In this document: one piece after another, positions 1-7,042 of the stretch
Layout: each line of letters begins with the position of its first letter
Numbering within the stretch: the stretch's first letter is position 1
Source of the DNA: an uncultured Roseburia sp.
GTDB taxonomy: Bacteria; Bacillota; Clostridia; Lachnospirales; Lachnospiraceae
Direction: 5' to 3'
DNA length: 13,461 nucleotides
Assembly (NCBI GenBank): GCA_905206195.1
Contig: CAJLGN010000010.1
Coordinates: forward strand, 1 to 13,461
The notes under the pieces: generated by a model
Database searches by the model: none
The model's input: only the letters and a program-made list of their open reading frames with translations
Told to the model about the DNA's origin: nothing
Program-made: the position numbers and the translations under genes

Positions 1-2
1 TG

Positions 3-2285
3 CTGGGGAAGGATGGGGATTTGCTTCGCGACGAAAATATGGTTTGTTTGGAGAATTATGTGCTGGCGGGTGGCATCCGGGGGAGAAGGGGCTGGGGCGA
101 GCCGTGGAAGTTTGTGATGCCGCGGGGCGGGCAGTGGGGGGACGCTGCCGGGGAGCAGGCGCAGATGATTCGTCTCAATCAGGTGAGGGAGCGCATCGTC
201 TCGCTGTTTGCGCCGCTGTGTGAGGTGTTTGGCGGCATTGAACACACGGTGGCAGAGCAGACCTATGTGCTCTATCAGTTGATAAGGGCGCTCAAGGTGG
301 AGGCACAGCTGCAGGAAAAGGAGCTTGCCTTTCAGGAGATTGGAAATCAGGCGAAGGCGAAAGAATACGCACAGATTTATAAGGTGGTGATGGATCTTTT
401 TGATAAGATGGCCTCCCTGCTCGGGGAAGAGCGGATTCCAATTCGGGAGTACGGGGATATTTTGGATGCCGGTTTTTCTGCGGCGAAGGTGGGAATTATA
501 CCACCGGGAAATGACCGGGTCACGATCGGTGATATTGAGCGCACCAGATTGAATCACATCCGAATTCTTTTTTTTGTGGGAGTGAATGACGGTATTGTCC
601 CAAAGGCAGGGAATGCGGGGGGAATCATCTCCCAGTTTGAGCGGGAAAAGATGGCGGAGAACCATCTGCAGCTTGCTCCGGGGGCGAGGGAGAAGGTGTT
701 TATTCAGAAATTTTATCTGTACCTAAATCTGACAAAGCCATCGGACGCACTGTACCTCACCTTCTCTAAGGTGAATGCGGACGGAAAGGCACTCAGGCCC
801 TCCTATTTGATCGGAACACTGCTCCATATGTTTCCACAGCTTGTGATTGCGGAGCCTTTGGAGGCGACACCTGCGCACGATGTGCTGACGCCGGAGAGCG
901 GGATGGAGTTCTTTTTGGAGGGACTGGGAGCAATTTGCCAGGCGGGGGAGAAACAGCGTGCGGACAAAGCATCTGGCGCGCGCGGGGAGCAGGATGTGCA
1001 CGGCGGCCTGCGGCTCTGGGAGGCGCTGACAAAGTGGTATCTCTCCAAAGAGGCGTATGCGGGGGAGGTCAATCGGCTGCTTGACGCCGCATTCACGCGC
1101 CAAGGGCAGGAGCCGATCGGGCGTGCGGTGGCCCGCGCACTGTACGGCAGGGAGCTGACGGGAAGTATCACGAGGCTGGAGCGTTTTGCGTCGTGCGCCT
1201 TTGCGCATTATCTGGATTACGGGCTTCGCTTAAGAGAGCGCGAATTGCACGAATTTGCCAGCGTGGATATGGGAAATATCTACCACGACGCGCTGGAACA
1301 TTTTGCGAAGCGGGTGGACGCATCCGAGTACACGTGGTTTGATCTGCCTCCCGAGGTACAGCGCGCATGGATTGAGGAGAGTATGGAGGACGCGGTTGCG
1401 GGATGTCGGAGTGTCGGGGTGTTCGAGGAGGCCAAGAACCGCTATCTGCTCTCGCGGATGAAGGATACTGTGCAAAGGAACATCTGGGCGCTCACGGTGC
1501 AGATCCAAAAGGGGCGTTTTGTGCCGCGTGCATTTGAGGTGGGATTTTCGCAGACGGATGATCTGGACGCGGTGAGCTTCCGTCTGAGCGAGGAGGAAAC
1601 GATGCGCCTTAGCGGGAGGATTGACCGCATAGACACCTACGAGACGGAGGACAAGGTATATGTCAAGATCATCGACTACAAATCGGGCAACACCAGCTTT
1701 TCGCTGCTGAACCTGTATCACGGCCTGCAGCTGCAGCTGGTGGTCTACCTCAACGCGGCGCTGGAGCTCACGGAGGTCCGGTATCCGCACAAGACGGCGG
1801 AGCCTGCGGGAATTTTTTATTACCACATCGACAATCCGATGGTGGAGGGCAGCGGAAACGAATCGGAGGAGGAGATCAGGCGCGCGGTGCTGGAGGAGTT
1901 GAAGCCAAACGGACTCGTCAACGACGACCCTGCAGTGTACCTGGCGATGGATGTAGATTTTTCCGGCAGTTCCGCAGTCATACCCGTGGCGCGCAAGGCG
2001 GACGGCTCGCTAAAGGCGACGTCAAAGACGGCGAGCACACAAGATTTCCACGCGATGTCGGAGCATGTAAACCGAACGCTGACAGAGGCGGGACAAAAGA
2101 TTTTGGGCGGGGACGTATCTGTCCAGCCCTATCAGCTTGATGATCGGACGGGGTGTGATTACTGCCCATATCACACGGTGTGCGGATTTGACACGAGGAT
2201 TCCGGGATTTTCGTACCGGCGGCTTGAGAAGTCGGGCAGTGCGGAGGAGATTTTAGAAAAAATGCGCGCCGCAGGGCAAACGTGA
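3..2285 (+). CDS. addB: AddB subunit of the AddAB helicase-nuclease (5' end missing)
   Basis: AddB pairs with AddA to process double-strand DNA breaks for RecA-dependent recombination. In the family it supplies Chi recognition and one of the two nuclease domains. The frame is open from position 3 with no start of its own. About 760 residues are present against a usual length near 1,150, so roughly the first third, including any N-terminal Walker A motif, lies outside the window. The TTG at 21 and the ATG at 39 are internal codons. Visible marks: the helicase-like segment with VTIGDIERTRLNHIR (about 522-566) followed by VGVNDG; the RecB-type nuclease core with DRID (Asp codons at 1623 and 1632), IIDYKSG (Asp codon at 1674) and a following GLQLQLVVY; and the four cysteines expected to hold the 4Fe-4S staple, one in ERFASCAF (codon at 1194) and three as C-x2-C-x5-C (codons at 2154, 2163, 2181). 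The gene ends 51 bases before addA. A Gly/Lys/Arg-rich linker (about 945-1000) looks variable. Confidence 0.97.
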   Translation: MGKDGDLLRDENMVCLENYVLAGGIRGRRGWGEPWKFVMPRGGQWGDAAGEQAQMIRLNQVRERIVSLFAPLCEVFGGIEHTVAEQTYVLYQLIRALKVEAQLQEKELAFQEIGNQAKAKEYAQIYKVVMDLFDKMASLLGEERIPIREYGDILDAGFSAAKVGIIPPGNDRVTIGDIERTRLNHIRILFFVGVNDGIVPKAGNAGGIISQFEREKMAENHLQLAPGAREKVFIQKFYLYLNLTKPSDALYLTFSKVNADGKALRPSYLIGTLLHMFPQLVIAEPLEATPAHDVLTPESGMEFFLEGLGAICQAGEKQRADKASGARGEQDVHGGLRLWEALTKWYLSKEAYAGEVNRLLDAAFTRQGQEPIGRAVARALYGRELTGSITRLERFASCAFAHYLDYGLRLRERELHEFASVDMGNIYHDALEHFAKRVDASEYTWFDLPPEVQRAWIEESMEDAVAGCRSVGVFEEAKNRYLLSRMKDTVQRNIWALTVQIQKGRFVPRAFEVGFSQTDDLDAVSFRLSEEETMRLSGRIDRIDTYETEDKVYVKIIDYKSGNTSFSLLNLYHGLQLQLVVYLNAALELTEVRYPHKTAEPAGIFYYHIDNPMVEGSGNESEEEIRRAVLEELKPNGLVNDDPAVYLAMDVDFSGSSAVIPVARKADGSLKATSKTASTQDFHAMSEHVNRTLTEAGQKILGGDVSVQPYQLDDRTGCDYCPYHTVCGFDTRIPGFSYRRLEKSGSAEEILEKMRAAGQT

Positions 2286-2321
2286 TAGAGCAAAGTGCGT
2301 TTACGCGCAAAAAGTGCGGAG

Positions 2322-2333
2322 AAAGGACAGGAG
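2322..2333 (+). promoter_or_regulatory. Ribosome binding site fixing the addA start
   Basis: The purine stretch AAAGGACAGGAG lies just upstream of ATG 2337. AAAGGA sits 9 bases before it. This favours ATG 2337 over the in-frame GTG at 2295, which has no comparable site and would add 14 unconserved residues. Confidence 0.7.
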
Positions 2334-2336
2334 AAC

Positions 2337-5300
2337 ATGGGTGTTTCATGGACCAGAGAACAGCGGCAGGTCATCGATTTGAGAGATCGCAACATTCTGG
2401 TGTCGGCGGCTGCCGGCTCGGGAAAGACGGCGGTGCTCGTCGAGCGCATCATAAAAAGAATCACGGAGGAGAATGCCCCTGTGGACATCGATCGCCTGCT
2501 GATTGTGACCTTCACGAATGCAGCGGCGGCGGAGATGCGGGAGCGCATCGGAGCTGCGATTGAAAAGGCGCTGATGGAGCAGCCTGAGAACGAGCATCTG
2601 CAGCGGCAGCTCACTCTCATTCACAATGCACAGATCACCACAATCGACAGCTTCTGTCTGTACGTCATCCGCAATCATTTCAATGAAATCAATCTGGAAC
2701 CTTCCTTTCGCATCGGCGACGAGGGCGAGCTGAAGCTTTTGAAGGAGGACGTGCTAAAGGGTGTGCTCGCGCGAAATTACGAGGAGATGACACCGGAGTT
2801 TGCGGCGTTTGCCGAGGGTTATGTATCGGGGAGGAACGATGCAAGGCTCAGCGGGATGATTCTGTCCTTGTACGAGTTCTCAAGAAGTTATCCATGGCCC
2901 GGGGAGTGGCTCGCCTCCTGTGTGAAGGGCTATGAGGTCGAGGGAGAAGCAGGGCTAAATGACGCGGCGTGGATGAAACCTCTGGTGGAAAATATCAGAT
3001 TTGTGCTGGCGGATACGGCAGATCGACTGCGGGATGCGCTTGAACTCACGATGGATGGAGATGGACCGGATATGTACGAGCGGGTGATTCGCAGCGATCT
3101 TGAGAAGTATGAGCATCTTGCGGCGTGCGTGGATTTTACGGAGCTTCACGCGGCGCTTTCCGCCATCACTTACGAGAGGATGCCGTCAAGCAGGGGATTT
3201 TCGGGCGATGTGGATAAGTTGGAAAAAGTGAAGGAGATCCGGGACGACGCCAAGGATATCGTAAAAAAGTTGAACCGGCAGTACTTTTTCTGCGCGCCTG
3301 CGGTTATGGCGGAGCAGCTAAAAAAAACGGCGCCCTTCGCCCGCGAATTGGTGCGTTTAACGGAGGCGTTCGCGGAGGCGTTCGCGGGGGAAAAACGGCG
3401 CAAGAACCTGGTGGATTTTCACGATCTGGAGCATTTTGCTCTGGAGATCTTGGTGGACGCGCAGACGAGGGAAGCGCGGAGGACGGCGGAGGAATTTCGG
3501 GACGCCTTCGCGGAGATCATGATCGACGAGTATCAGGACAGCAATTATGTGCAGGAGACGCTTCTGCGGGCGATCTCAAGAGAGGAGCGCGGCGAGAACA
3601 ACATTTTTATGGTGGGGGATGTCAAGCAGAGTATTTACCGATTTCGCCTGGCGCGCCCGGAGCTTTTTATGGAAAAATATGACGTCTACAGCATCAAGGA
3701 GAGCAGCAGGCAGCGTATCGATCTACACAAGAACTTCCGAAGCAGGGAGGAGGTACTTGCATTTACAAATGATGTCTTTTATAAAATGATGTCCAGAGAT
3801 CTTGGAAATGTGGAGTATGACAGTGAGGCGGCGCTCTACCCGGGGGCGGTTTATCCGGAGCCCGGCGAGGCGTGCATGTTTGCCCCGGAGGTGCTGCTTG
3901 TAGACAGCGGCGACGAGCTGCTGGAGGGGAGCGATTACGGGAAGGATTCCAGCGATAAGAAGTTGTTGGAGGCAAAGCTTGTGGCGGAGCGGATTGGGCT
4001 TCTGATGAAAGGGCAGCTGGTCACGGACAGAGAGACCGGGGCATTGCGGCGGGTGCACTACCGCGATATCGTGATTTTGCTCCGCAGTTTGAGTGGTTTT
4101 GCAGATGCTTTTGCCACCGTTTTAAACGATGCGGGAATTCCGGCGCACACGGTGTCCGCCACCGGGTATTTTTCGGCGGTGGAGGTGCAGACAGTGCTCA
4201 GTATGCTGCGGATTTTGGACAACCCCAGGCAGGATATCCCGCTCGCCGCAGTGCTGCGGTCTCCGATCGTGGGGATGACGGACGAGGAGCTTGCGGCGCT
4301 GCGCCTGACGAACCGGGAGATGTCTTTCCACGCGTGTGTGCTTGCGCGCTGCGAGGAGCTTGCGCAGCGGAGGAGAGAGGCGGATGCGCCCGATGCATCC
4401 GGGCGGGCAGATGCGGTGTGGGACGAGAAATTACTCGCATTTTATCATATGCATCAAAAGCTTCGGAAGCTTGTGCCGGATGTGCCGATCCACGAGCTGA
4501 TCGAGTTGCTTTTAAAGGAGACCGGATACGGAAATTATGCGGCTGCAATGCCGGCGGGGGAGCGCAGGCGCGCCAATCTGCGGATGTTGATCGAGAAGGC
4601 GATCGCCTACGAGAACACCAGCTACAAGGGGCTGTTTCACTTTGTGCGCTACATCGACGAGCTGCAGAAGTACGACATTGACTTCGGGGAGGCGGACATG
4701 GTCGGCGAGAACGCAGATGTGGTGCGCATCATGAGCATCCACAAGAGCAAGGGACTGGAATTTCCAGTGGTGTTTGTCTGCGGACTCGGGAAGCGCTTCA
4801 ACCGGCAGGATGTGCGCAGTCAGATGGTACTGCACCCGGAGCTTGGGATGGGACTTGACTGCATGGATGGAAAGCGGCGGATCAAATCGCAGACCATAGC
4901 GCGGAGGGCGATCGCCAAGCAGATTGATCTTGAAAATCTGGGCGAGGAGCTGCGGGTGCTCTATGTGGCGCTCACTCGGGCCAAGGAAAAGCTGATACTC
5001 ACAGGGGTGAGAGAGGACGCCGCGGCAGAAATTGAGAGCGCTGGGGAGAAGGGGCAGAGGTCTTTGGGAAATGCTGTTCCGCTTTCTTACCTGGACCGGG
5101 AGGGGGCGGCGGGGTATCTCGACTGGCTGCTTCCGGCAATTTTTTCGTACCGAGGGCGCTATGCGGTGCGCGTCGTCGGGGCGGCGGAGCTTGTCATGGG
5201 GGCGGCCGCGCAGCAGGTGCAGGAGTTTTTGGATCAAAATCAATGTATGGAGGCGGTCGATCAGTTTGACCCGGAGCTTTTAAAGGAGCTTGATCTGCGC

Positions 5301-6041
5301 TTTTCCTTCCGCTATCCCTACGAGGATGGGCTCGGAAGGAAGAATAAGTATTCCGTCTCCGAACTAAAGCACCGCGCGATGCGGGAGCATCTTGCGCGGG
5401 AGGAAGAGGCAGTTCCCGTTTTTATGCAGGAGGAAATGAATCCGTATATCCCGGCGTTTGTGCGGAAAAAAGAGGCGGCTGAGGAGGATGTGAACCGGGG
5501 AGCACTCCGCGGAACAGCAGTTCACCGGGTGATGGAGTGTTATCAATTTGCGTCCGGGGACGGGCCGGGAGAGCAGATCGCGCAGATGCTGGCGGACGGA
5601 AAGATCACGGAGGAAATGCGAGCTCTCGTAAAGTTGTCTCTCGTGGAGGCATTTTTGGCGTCGGGGACGGGACAGAGGCTGCGGGCGGCGGAGGCTGCGG
5701 GAAGACTTTACCGGGAGAAACCGTTTGTCATGGGATTTACAGGGGCAGAGTTGGAAACGTTCGGATTCGGGGAGCCCGGGACGCTGGATACATCGGAGGA
5801 TCTGACGCTCATTCAGGGAATCATCGACGTGTTCTGGGTCGAGGAGGACGGTATCGTGGTGCTCGACTACAAGACGGACCGGGTGGAGACGGCACAGGAA
5901 CTCTCTGATCGTTACGCGGCGCAGCTTAAGCTTTACGGGGAGGCGCTGGAGCGCATTTTTAACAGTGGGGGAGAGCGGGAGTTTAAGGTCAAGGAGCGGC
6001 TGCTATATTCCTTCCGACTCGGTGAGGTCATTGCGGTATAG
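2337..6041 (+). CDS. addA: AddA subunit of the AddAB helicase-nuclease
   Basis: AddA is a superfamily 1A (UvrD/Rep-like) 3'-5' helicase with a C-terminal RecB-type nuclease. With AddB it unwinds and resects double-strand ends and loads RecA. From ATG 2337 it is 1,234 residues, the normal family length, and it begins directly with the expected SWTREQRQVID segment. Helicase motifs in order: Walker A SAAAGSGKTA (Lys30), Walker B IDEYQDSN (Asp397), GDVKQSIYRFR, NFRSREEV, IMSIHKSKGLEFPVVF (about 798-813) and VLYVALTRAKEK (Arg881). The nuclease domain shows RGTAVHRVME (His1063), GIID (Asp1164) and LDYKTD (Asp1177, Lys1179), so all usual catalytic residues are present and both helicase and nuclease should be active. 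Unlike RecB, it works beside a second nuclease in AddB. It is probably translated from one mRNA with addB. A charged Ala/Asp-rich segment (residues about 679-695) with a hairpin-forming DNA sequence appears to be a variable linker. Confidence 0.98.
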   Translation: MGVSWTREQRQVIDLRDRNILVSAAAGSGKTAVLVERIIKRITEENAPVDIDRLLIVTFTNAAAAEMRERIGAAIEKALMEQPENEHLQRQLTLIHNAQITTIDSFCLYVIRNHFNEINLEPSFRIGDEGELKLLKEDVLKGVLARNYEEMTPEFAAFAEGYVSGRNDARLSGMILSLYEFSRSYPWPGEWLASCVKGYEVEGEAGLNDAAWMKPLVENIRFVLADTADRLRDALELTMDGDGPDMYERVIRSDLEKYEHLAACVDFTELHAALSAITYERMPSSRGFSGDVDKLEKVKEIRDDAKDIVKKLNRQYFFCAPAVMAEQLKKTAPFARELVRLTEAFAEAFAGEKRRKNLVDFHDLEHFALEILVDAQTREARRTAEEFRDAFAEIMIDEYQDSNYVQETLLRAISREERGENNIFMVGDVKQSIYRFRLARPELFMEKYDVYSIKESSRQRIDLHKNFRSREEVLAFTNDVFYKMMSRDLGNVEYDSEAALYPGAVYPEPGEACMFAPEVLLVDSGDELLEGSDYGKDSSDKKLLEAKLVAERIGLLMKGQLVTDRETGALRRVHYRDIVILLRSLSGFADAFATVLNDAGIPAHTVSATGYFSAVEVQTVLSMLRILDNPRQDIPLAAVLRSPIVGMTDEELAALRLTNREMSFHACVLARCEELAQRRREADAPDASGRADAVWDEKLLAFYHMHQKLRKLVPDVPIHELIELLLKETGYGNYAAAMPAGERRRANLRMLIEKAIAYENTSYKGLFHFVRYIDELQKYDIDFGEADMVGENADVVRIMSIHKSKGLEFPVVFVCGLGKRFNRQDVRSQMVLHPELGMGLDCMDGKRRIKSQTIARRAIAKQIDLENLGEELRVLYVALTRAKEKLILTGVREDAAAEIESAGEKGQRSLGNAVPLSYLDREGAAGYLDWLLPAIFSYRGRYAVRVVGAAELVMGAAAQQVQEFLDQNQCMEAVDQFDPELLKELDLRFSFRYPYEDGLGRKNKYSVSELKHRAMREHLAREEEAVPVFMQEEMNPYIPAFVRKKEAAEEDVNRGALRGTAVHRVMECYQFASGDGPGEQIAQMLADGKITEEMRALVKLSLVEAFLASGTGQRLRAAEAAGRLYREKPFVMGFTGAELETFGFGEPGTLDTSEDLTLIQGIIDVFWVEEDGIVVLDYKTDRVETAQELSDRYAAQLKLYGEALERIFNSGGEREFKVKERLLYSFRLGEVIAV
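3363..3386 (+). repeat. Two-copy 12-base tandem repeat inside addA
   Basis: The unit GAGGCGTTCGCG occurs twice head to tail (3363-3374 and 3375-3386) and encodes EAFA-EAFA in frame. Loss or gain of a unit would keep the reading frame. It is probably a simple local duplication. Confidence 0.8.
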
Positions 6042-6068
6042 GAAATCGAAAAGAGAGGATAAGAGCAT

Positions 6069-6695
6069 ATGGGAGAGATTATATTGGCCTCCGCGTCACC
6101 GCGGAGAAAGGAGCTGTTGGAGCAGATCGGACTCACTTTTGCCGTCTGTCCGGCGAAGGGGGAGGAGATTGTCAGAGCGACAGAGCCCAGCGAGGTCGTC
6201 CGGGAACTGGCATCACAGAAGGCCCAGGAGATCGCATCGATGGTAAAGTCCTACGGGGAGAGCCATGCACAGTGGATGACGCCGCAGGATATCATGGTGA
6301 TCGGCGCGGACACCATCGTCGCCTGCGCGGGCAAAATTCTCGGAAAGCCAAAGGATGAGGCGGATGCGTTTCGGATGCTGTCGCTGCTCTCCGGCAACAC
6401 GCACGCGGTGTACACCGGCGTTTGTCTTGTGTTTCTGGGAGATTCGGGGCGGGCGGGACAGATTACCTTCCACGAGCGAACCAATGTGCAGATGCGCCCG
6501 ATGGACGAGGATGAGATCCGGCGCTATATCGCGACCGGGGAGCCGATGGACAAGGCTGGCGCATATGGAATTCAGGGAAAATGTGCAATTTTTATTGACA
6601 AAATCGATGGCGACTATAATAATGTTGTAGGGCTTCCCGTGGCGGCGATTTACCGGGAGCTAAAGAAGCTTGGAATAGATTTGTATTTATGGTAG
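6069..6695 (+). CDS. maf: Maf family nucleoside triphosphate pyrophosphatase (dTTP/UTP type)
   Basis: Maf proteins hydrolyse non-canonical or surplus nucleoside triphosphates to the monophosphate plus pyrophosphate in the cytoplasm. They have been linked to nucleotide-pool cleaning and, in Bacillus, to septum control. The 208-residue product has the full family signature: ASASPRR at residues 7-13 near the N-terminus, VIGADTIV with the probable general base Asp81, ILGKPKD (about 91-97), and AYGIQGKCAIFIDKIDGDYNNVVGLP near the C-terminus (Asp182). The YGIQG...DYNNVVGLP form resembles the YhdE (dTTP/UTP) branch more than the YceF (m7GTP) branch. ATG 6069 has the site GAGAGGA nine bases upstream. 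The gene follows addA by 27 bases and is probably co-transcribed with it. The region between the first helix and GADTIV (residues about 60-73) is some ten residues longer than I expect for the family. Substrate choice is inferred from motif style only. Confidence 0.96.
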   Translation: MGEIILASASPRRKELLEQIGLTFAVCPAKGEEIVRATEPSEVVRELASQKAQEIASMVKSYGESHAQWMTPQDIMVIGADTIVACAGKILGKPKDEADAFRMLSLLSGNTHAVYTGVCLVFLGDSGRAGQITFHERTNVQMRPMDEDEIRRYIATGEPMDKAGAYGIQGKCAIFIDKIDGDYNNVVGLPVAAIYRELKKLGIDLYLW

Positions 6696-6698
6696 ACT
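6670..6698 (+). promoter_or_regulatory. Candidate promoter for the 85-residue gene
   Basis: TTGGAA (6670-6675) and TAGACT (6693-6698) stand 17 bases apart, each matching four of six bases of the sigma-A consensus. They lie in a locally AT-rich patch at the end of maf. Transcription would start near 6705, giving a leader of about 32 bases. The match is weak and may be chance. Confidence 0.25.
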
Positions 6699-6723
6699 AA
6701 AGGGTGCAAAAATATAGCAATTT

Positions 6724-6730
6724 GGAGGAA
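6724..6730 (+). promoter_or_regulatory. Strong ribosome binding site fixing the start at 6737
   Basis: GGAGGAA lies six bases before ATG 6737, close to the ideal Shine-Dalgarno sequence and spacing. It decides for this start over the in-frame GTG at 6704, which lies upstream of the site. Confidence 0.85.
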
Positions 6731-6736
6731 ATCAGT

Positions 6737-6994
6737 ATGTATGATGAGGGATGTCTGAACGCTTTTCTCGCGCAGCAGGGGAAGCTGTTTCGTGAGCCTG
6801 TGGCGGAAAGTGTGGAGGAAGCGGAGGAATTTCTCGAGGATTGCATGGCTGTTGTGGTTAAAAATATCAGGGAGGTGCGCACTTATTTTGACGAGGAAGG
6901 CGTCGACATCGCCGGGATGAGTGACGGTGAGCTGGCGGAGGCGAGTGAGGTGTTCCCACTGCCGGACGGCAGGTATCTGATTGTGGAGGCGTAG
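6737..6994 (+). CDS. Small acidic protein of unknown function (85 residues)
   Basis: I do not recognise a characterised family. The start is ATG 6737 behind a near-perfect ribosome binding site, so this is very likely a translated gene. The product is strongly acidic: 21 Asp/Glu against 6 Lys/Arg. It has no membrane segment or signal peptide, so a small soluble cytoplasmic protein is expected. An acidic, helix-prone stretch (residues about 22-35, SVEEAEEFLEDC) leads into a hydrophobic AVVV and a second helix (about 42-54, NIREVRTYFDEE). After MSDGELAEASEVF the chain ends in PLPDGRYLIVEA, which looks like a beta-hairpin or terminal strand. There are two cysteines (6 and 36) in no metal-binding pattern. 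Similar short proteins, in my recollection, occur in other Lachnospiraceae under non-informative names. It lies 41 bases after maf and 48 before the flavoprotein gene. It might be a small adaptor or regulator of a neighbour, but nothing in the sequence proves that. Confidence 0.85.
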   Translation: MYDEGCLNAFLAQQGKLFREPVAESVEEAEEFLEDCMAVVVKNIREVRTYFDEEGVDIAGMSDGELAEASEVFPLPDGRYLIVEA

Positions 6995-7024
6995 TTGTGC
7001 TGGGGCAAATCTGAAGCGTATAAG
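6995..7024 (+). promoter_or_regulatory. Weak candidate promoter before the flavoprotein gene
   Basis: TATAAG (7019-7024) matches the -10 consensus at five of six bases. The only possible -35, TTGTGC (6995-7000), matches three of six at an 18-base spacing. The transcript would have a leader of only about 12 bases, just long enough for the ribosome site. Low confidence. Confidence 0.2.
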
Positions 7025-7042
7025 AAAGGGTAGGATGTGGAT

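Noticed and set aside
21..41. TTG at 21 or ATG at 39 as the start of addB
   Set aside because: The frame is open back to position 3, and the protein would lack a third of the family length, so the true start lies outside the window.
1230..1826. Long open frame on the minus strand opposite addB (198 codons), and similar ones at 4512-5243, 7271-7915 and 8890-9588
   Set aside because: They lie wholly or mostly antisense to well-identified genes, have basic, Arg/Leu/His-rich translations typical of antisense GC-rich codons, and no family motif.
2282..2563. A 93-codon frame starting in the addB-addA gap and overlapping addA
   Set aside because: It overlaps the conserved Walker A region of addA in another frame and has no recognisable motif.
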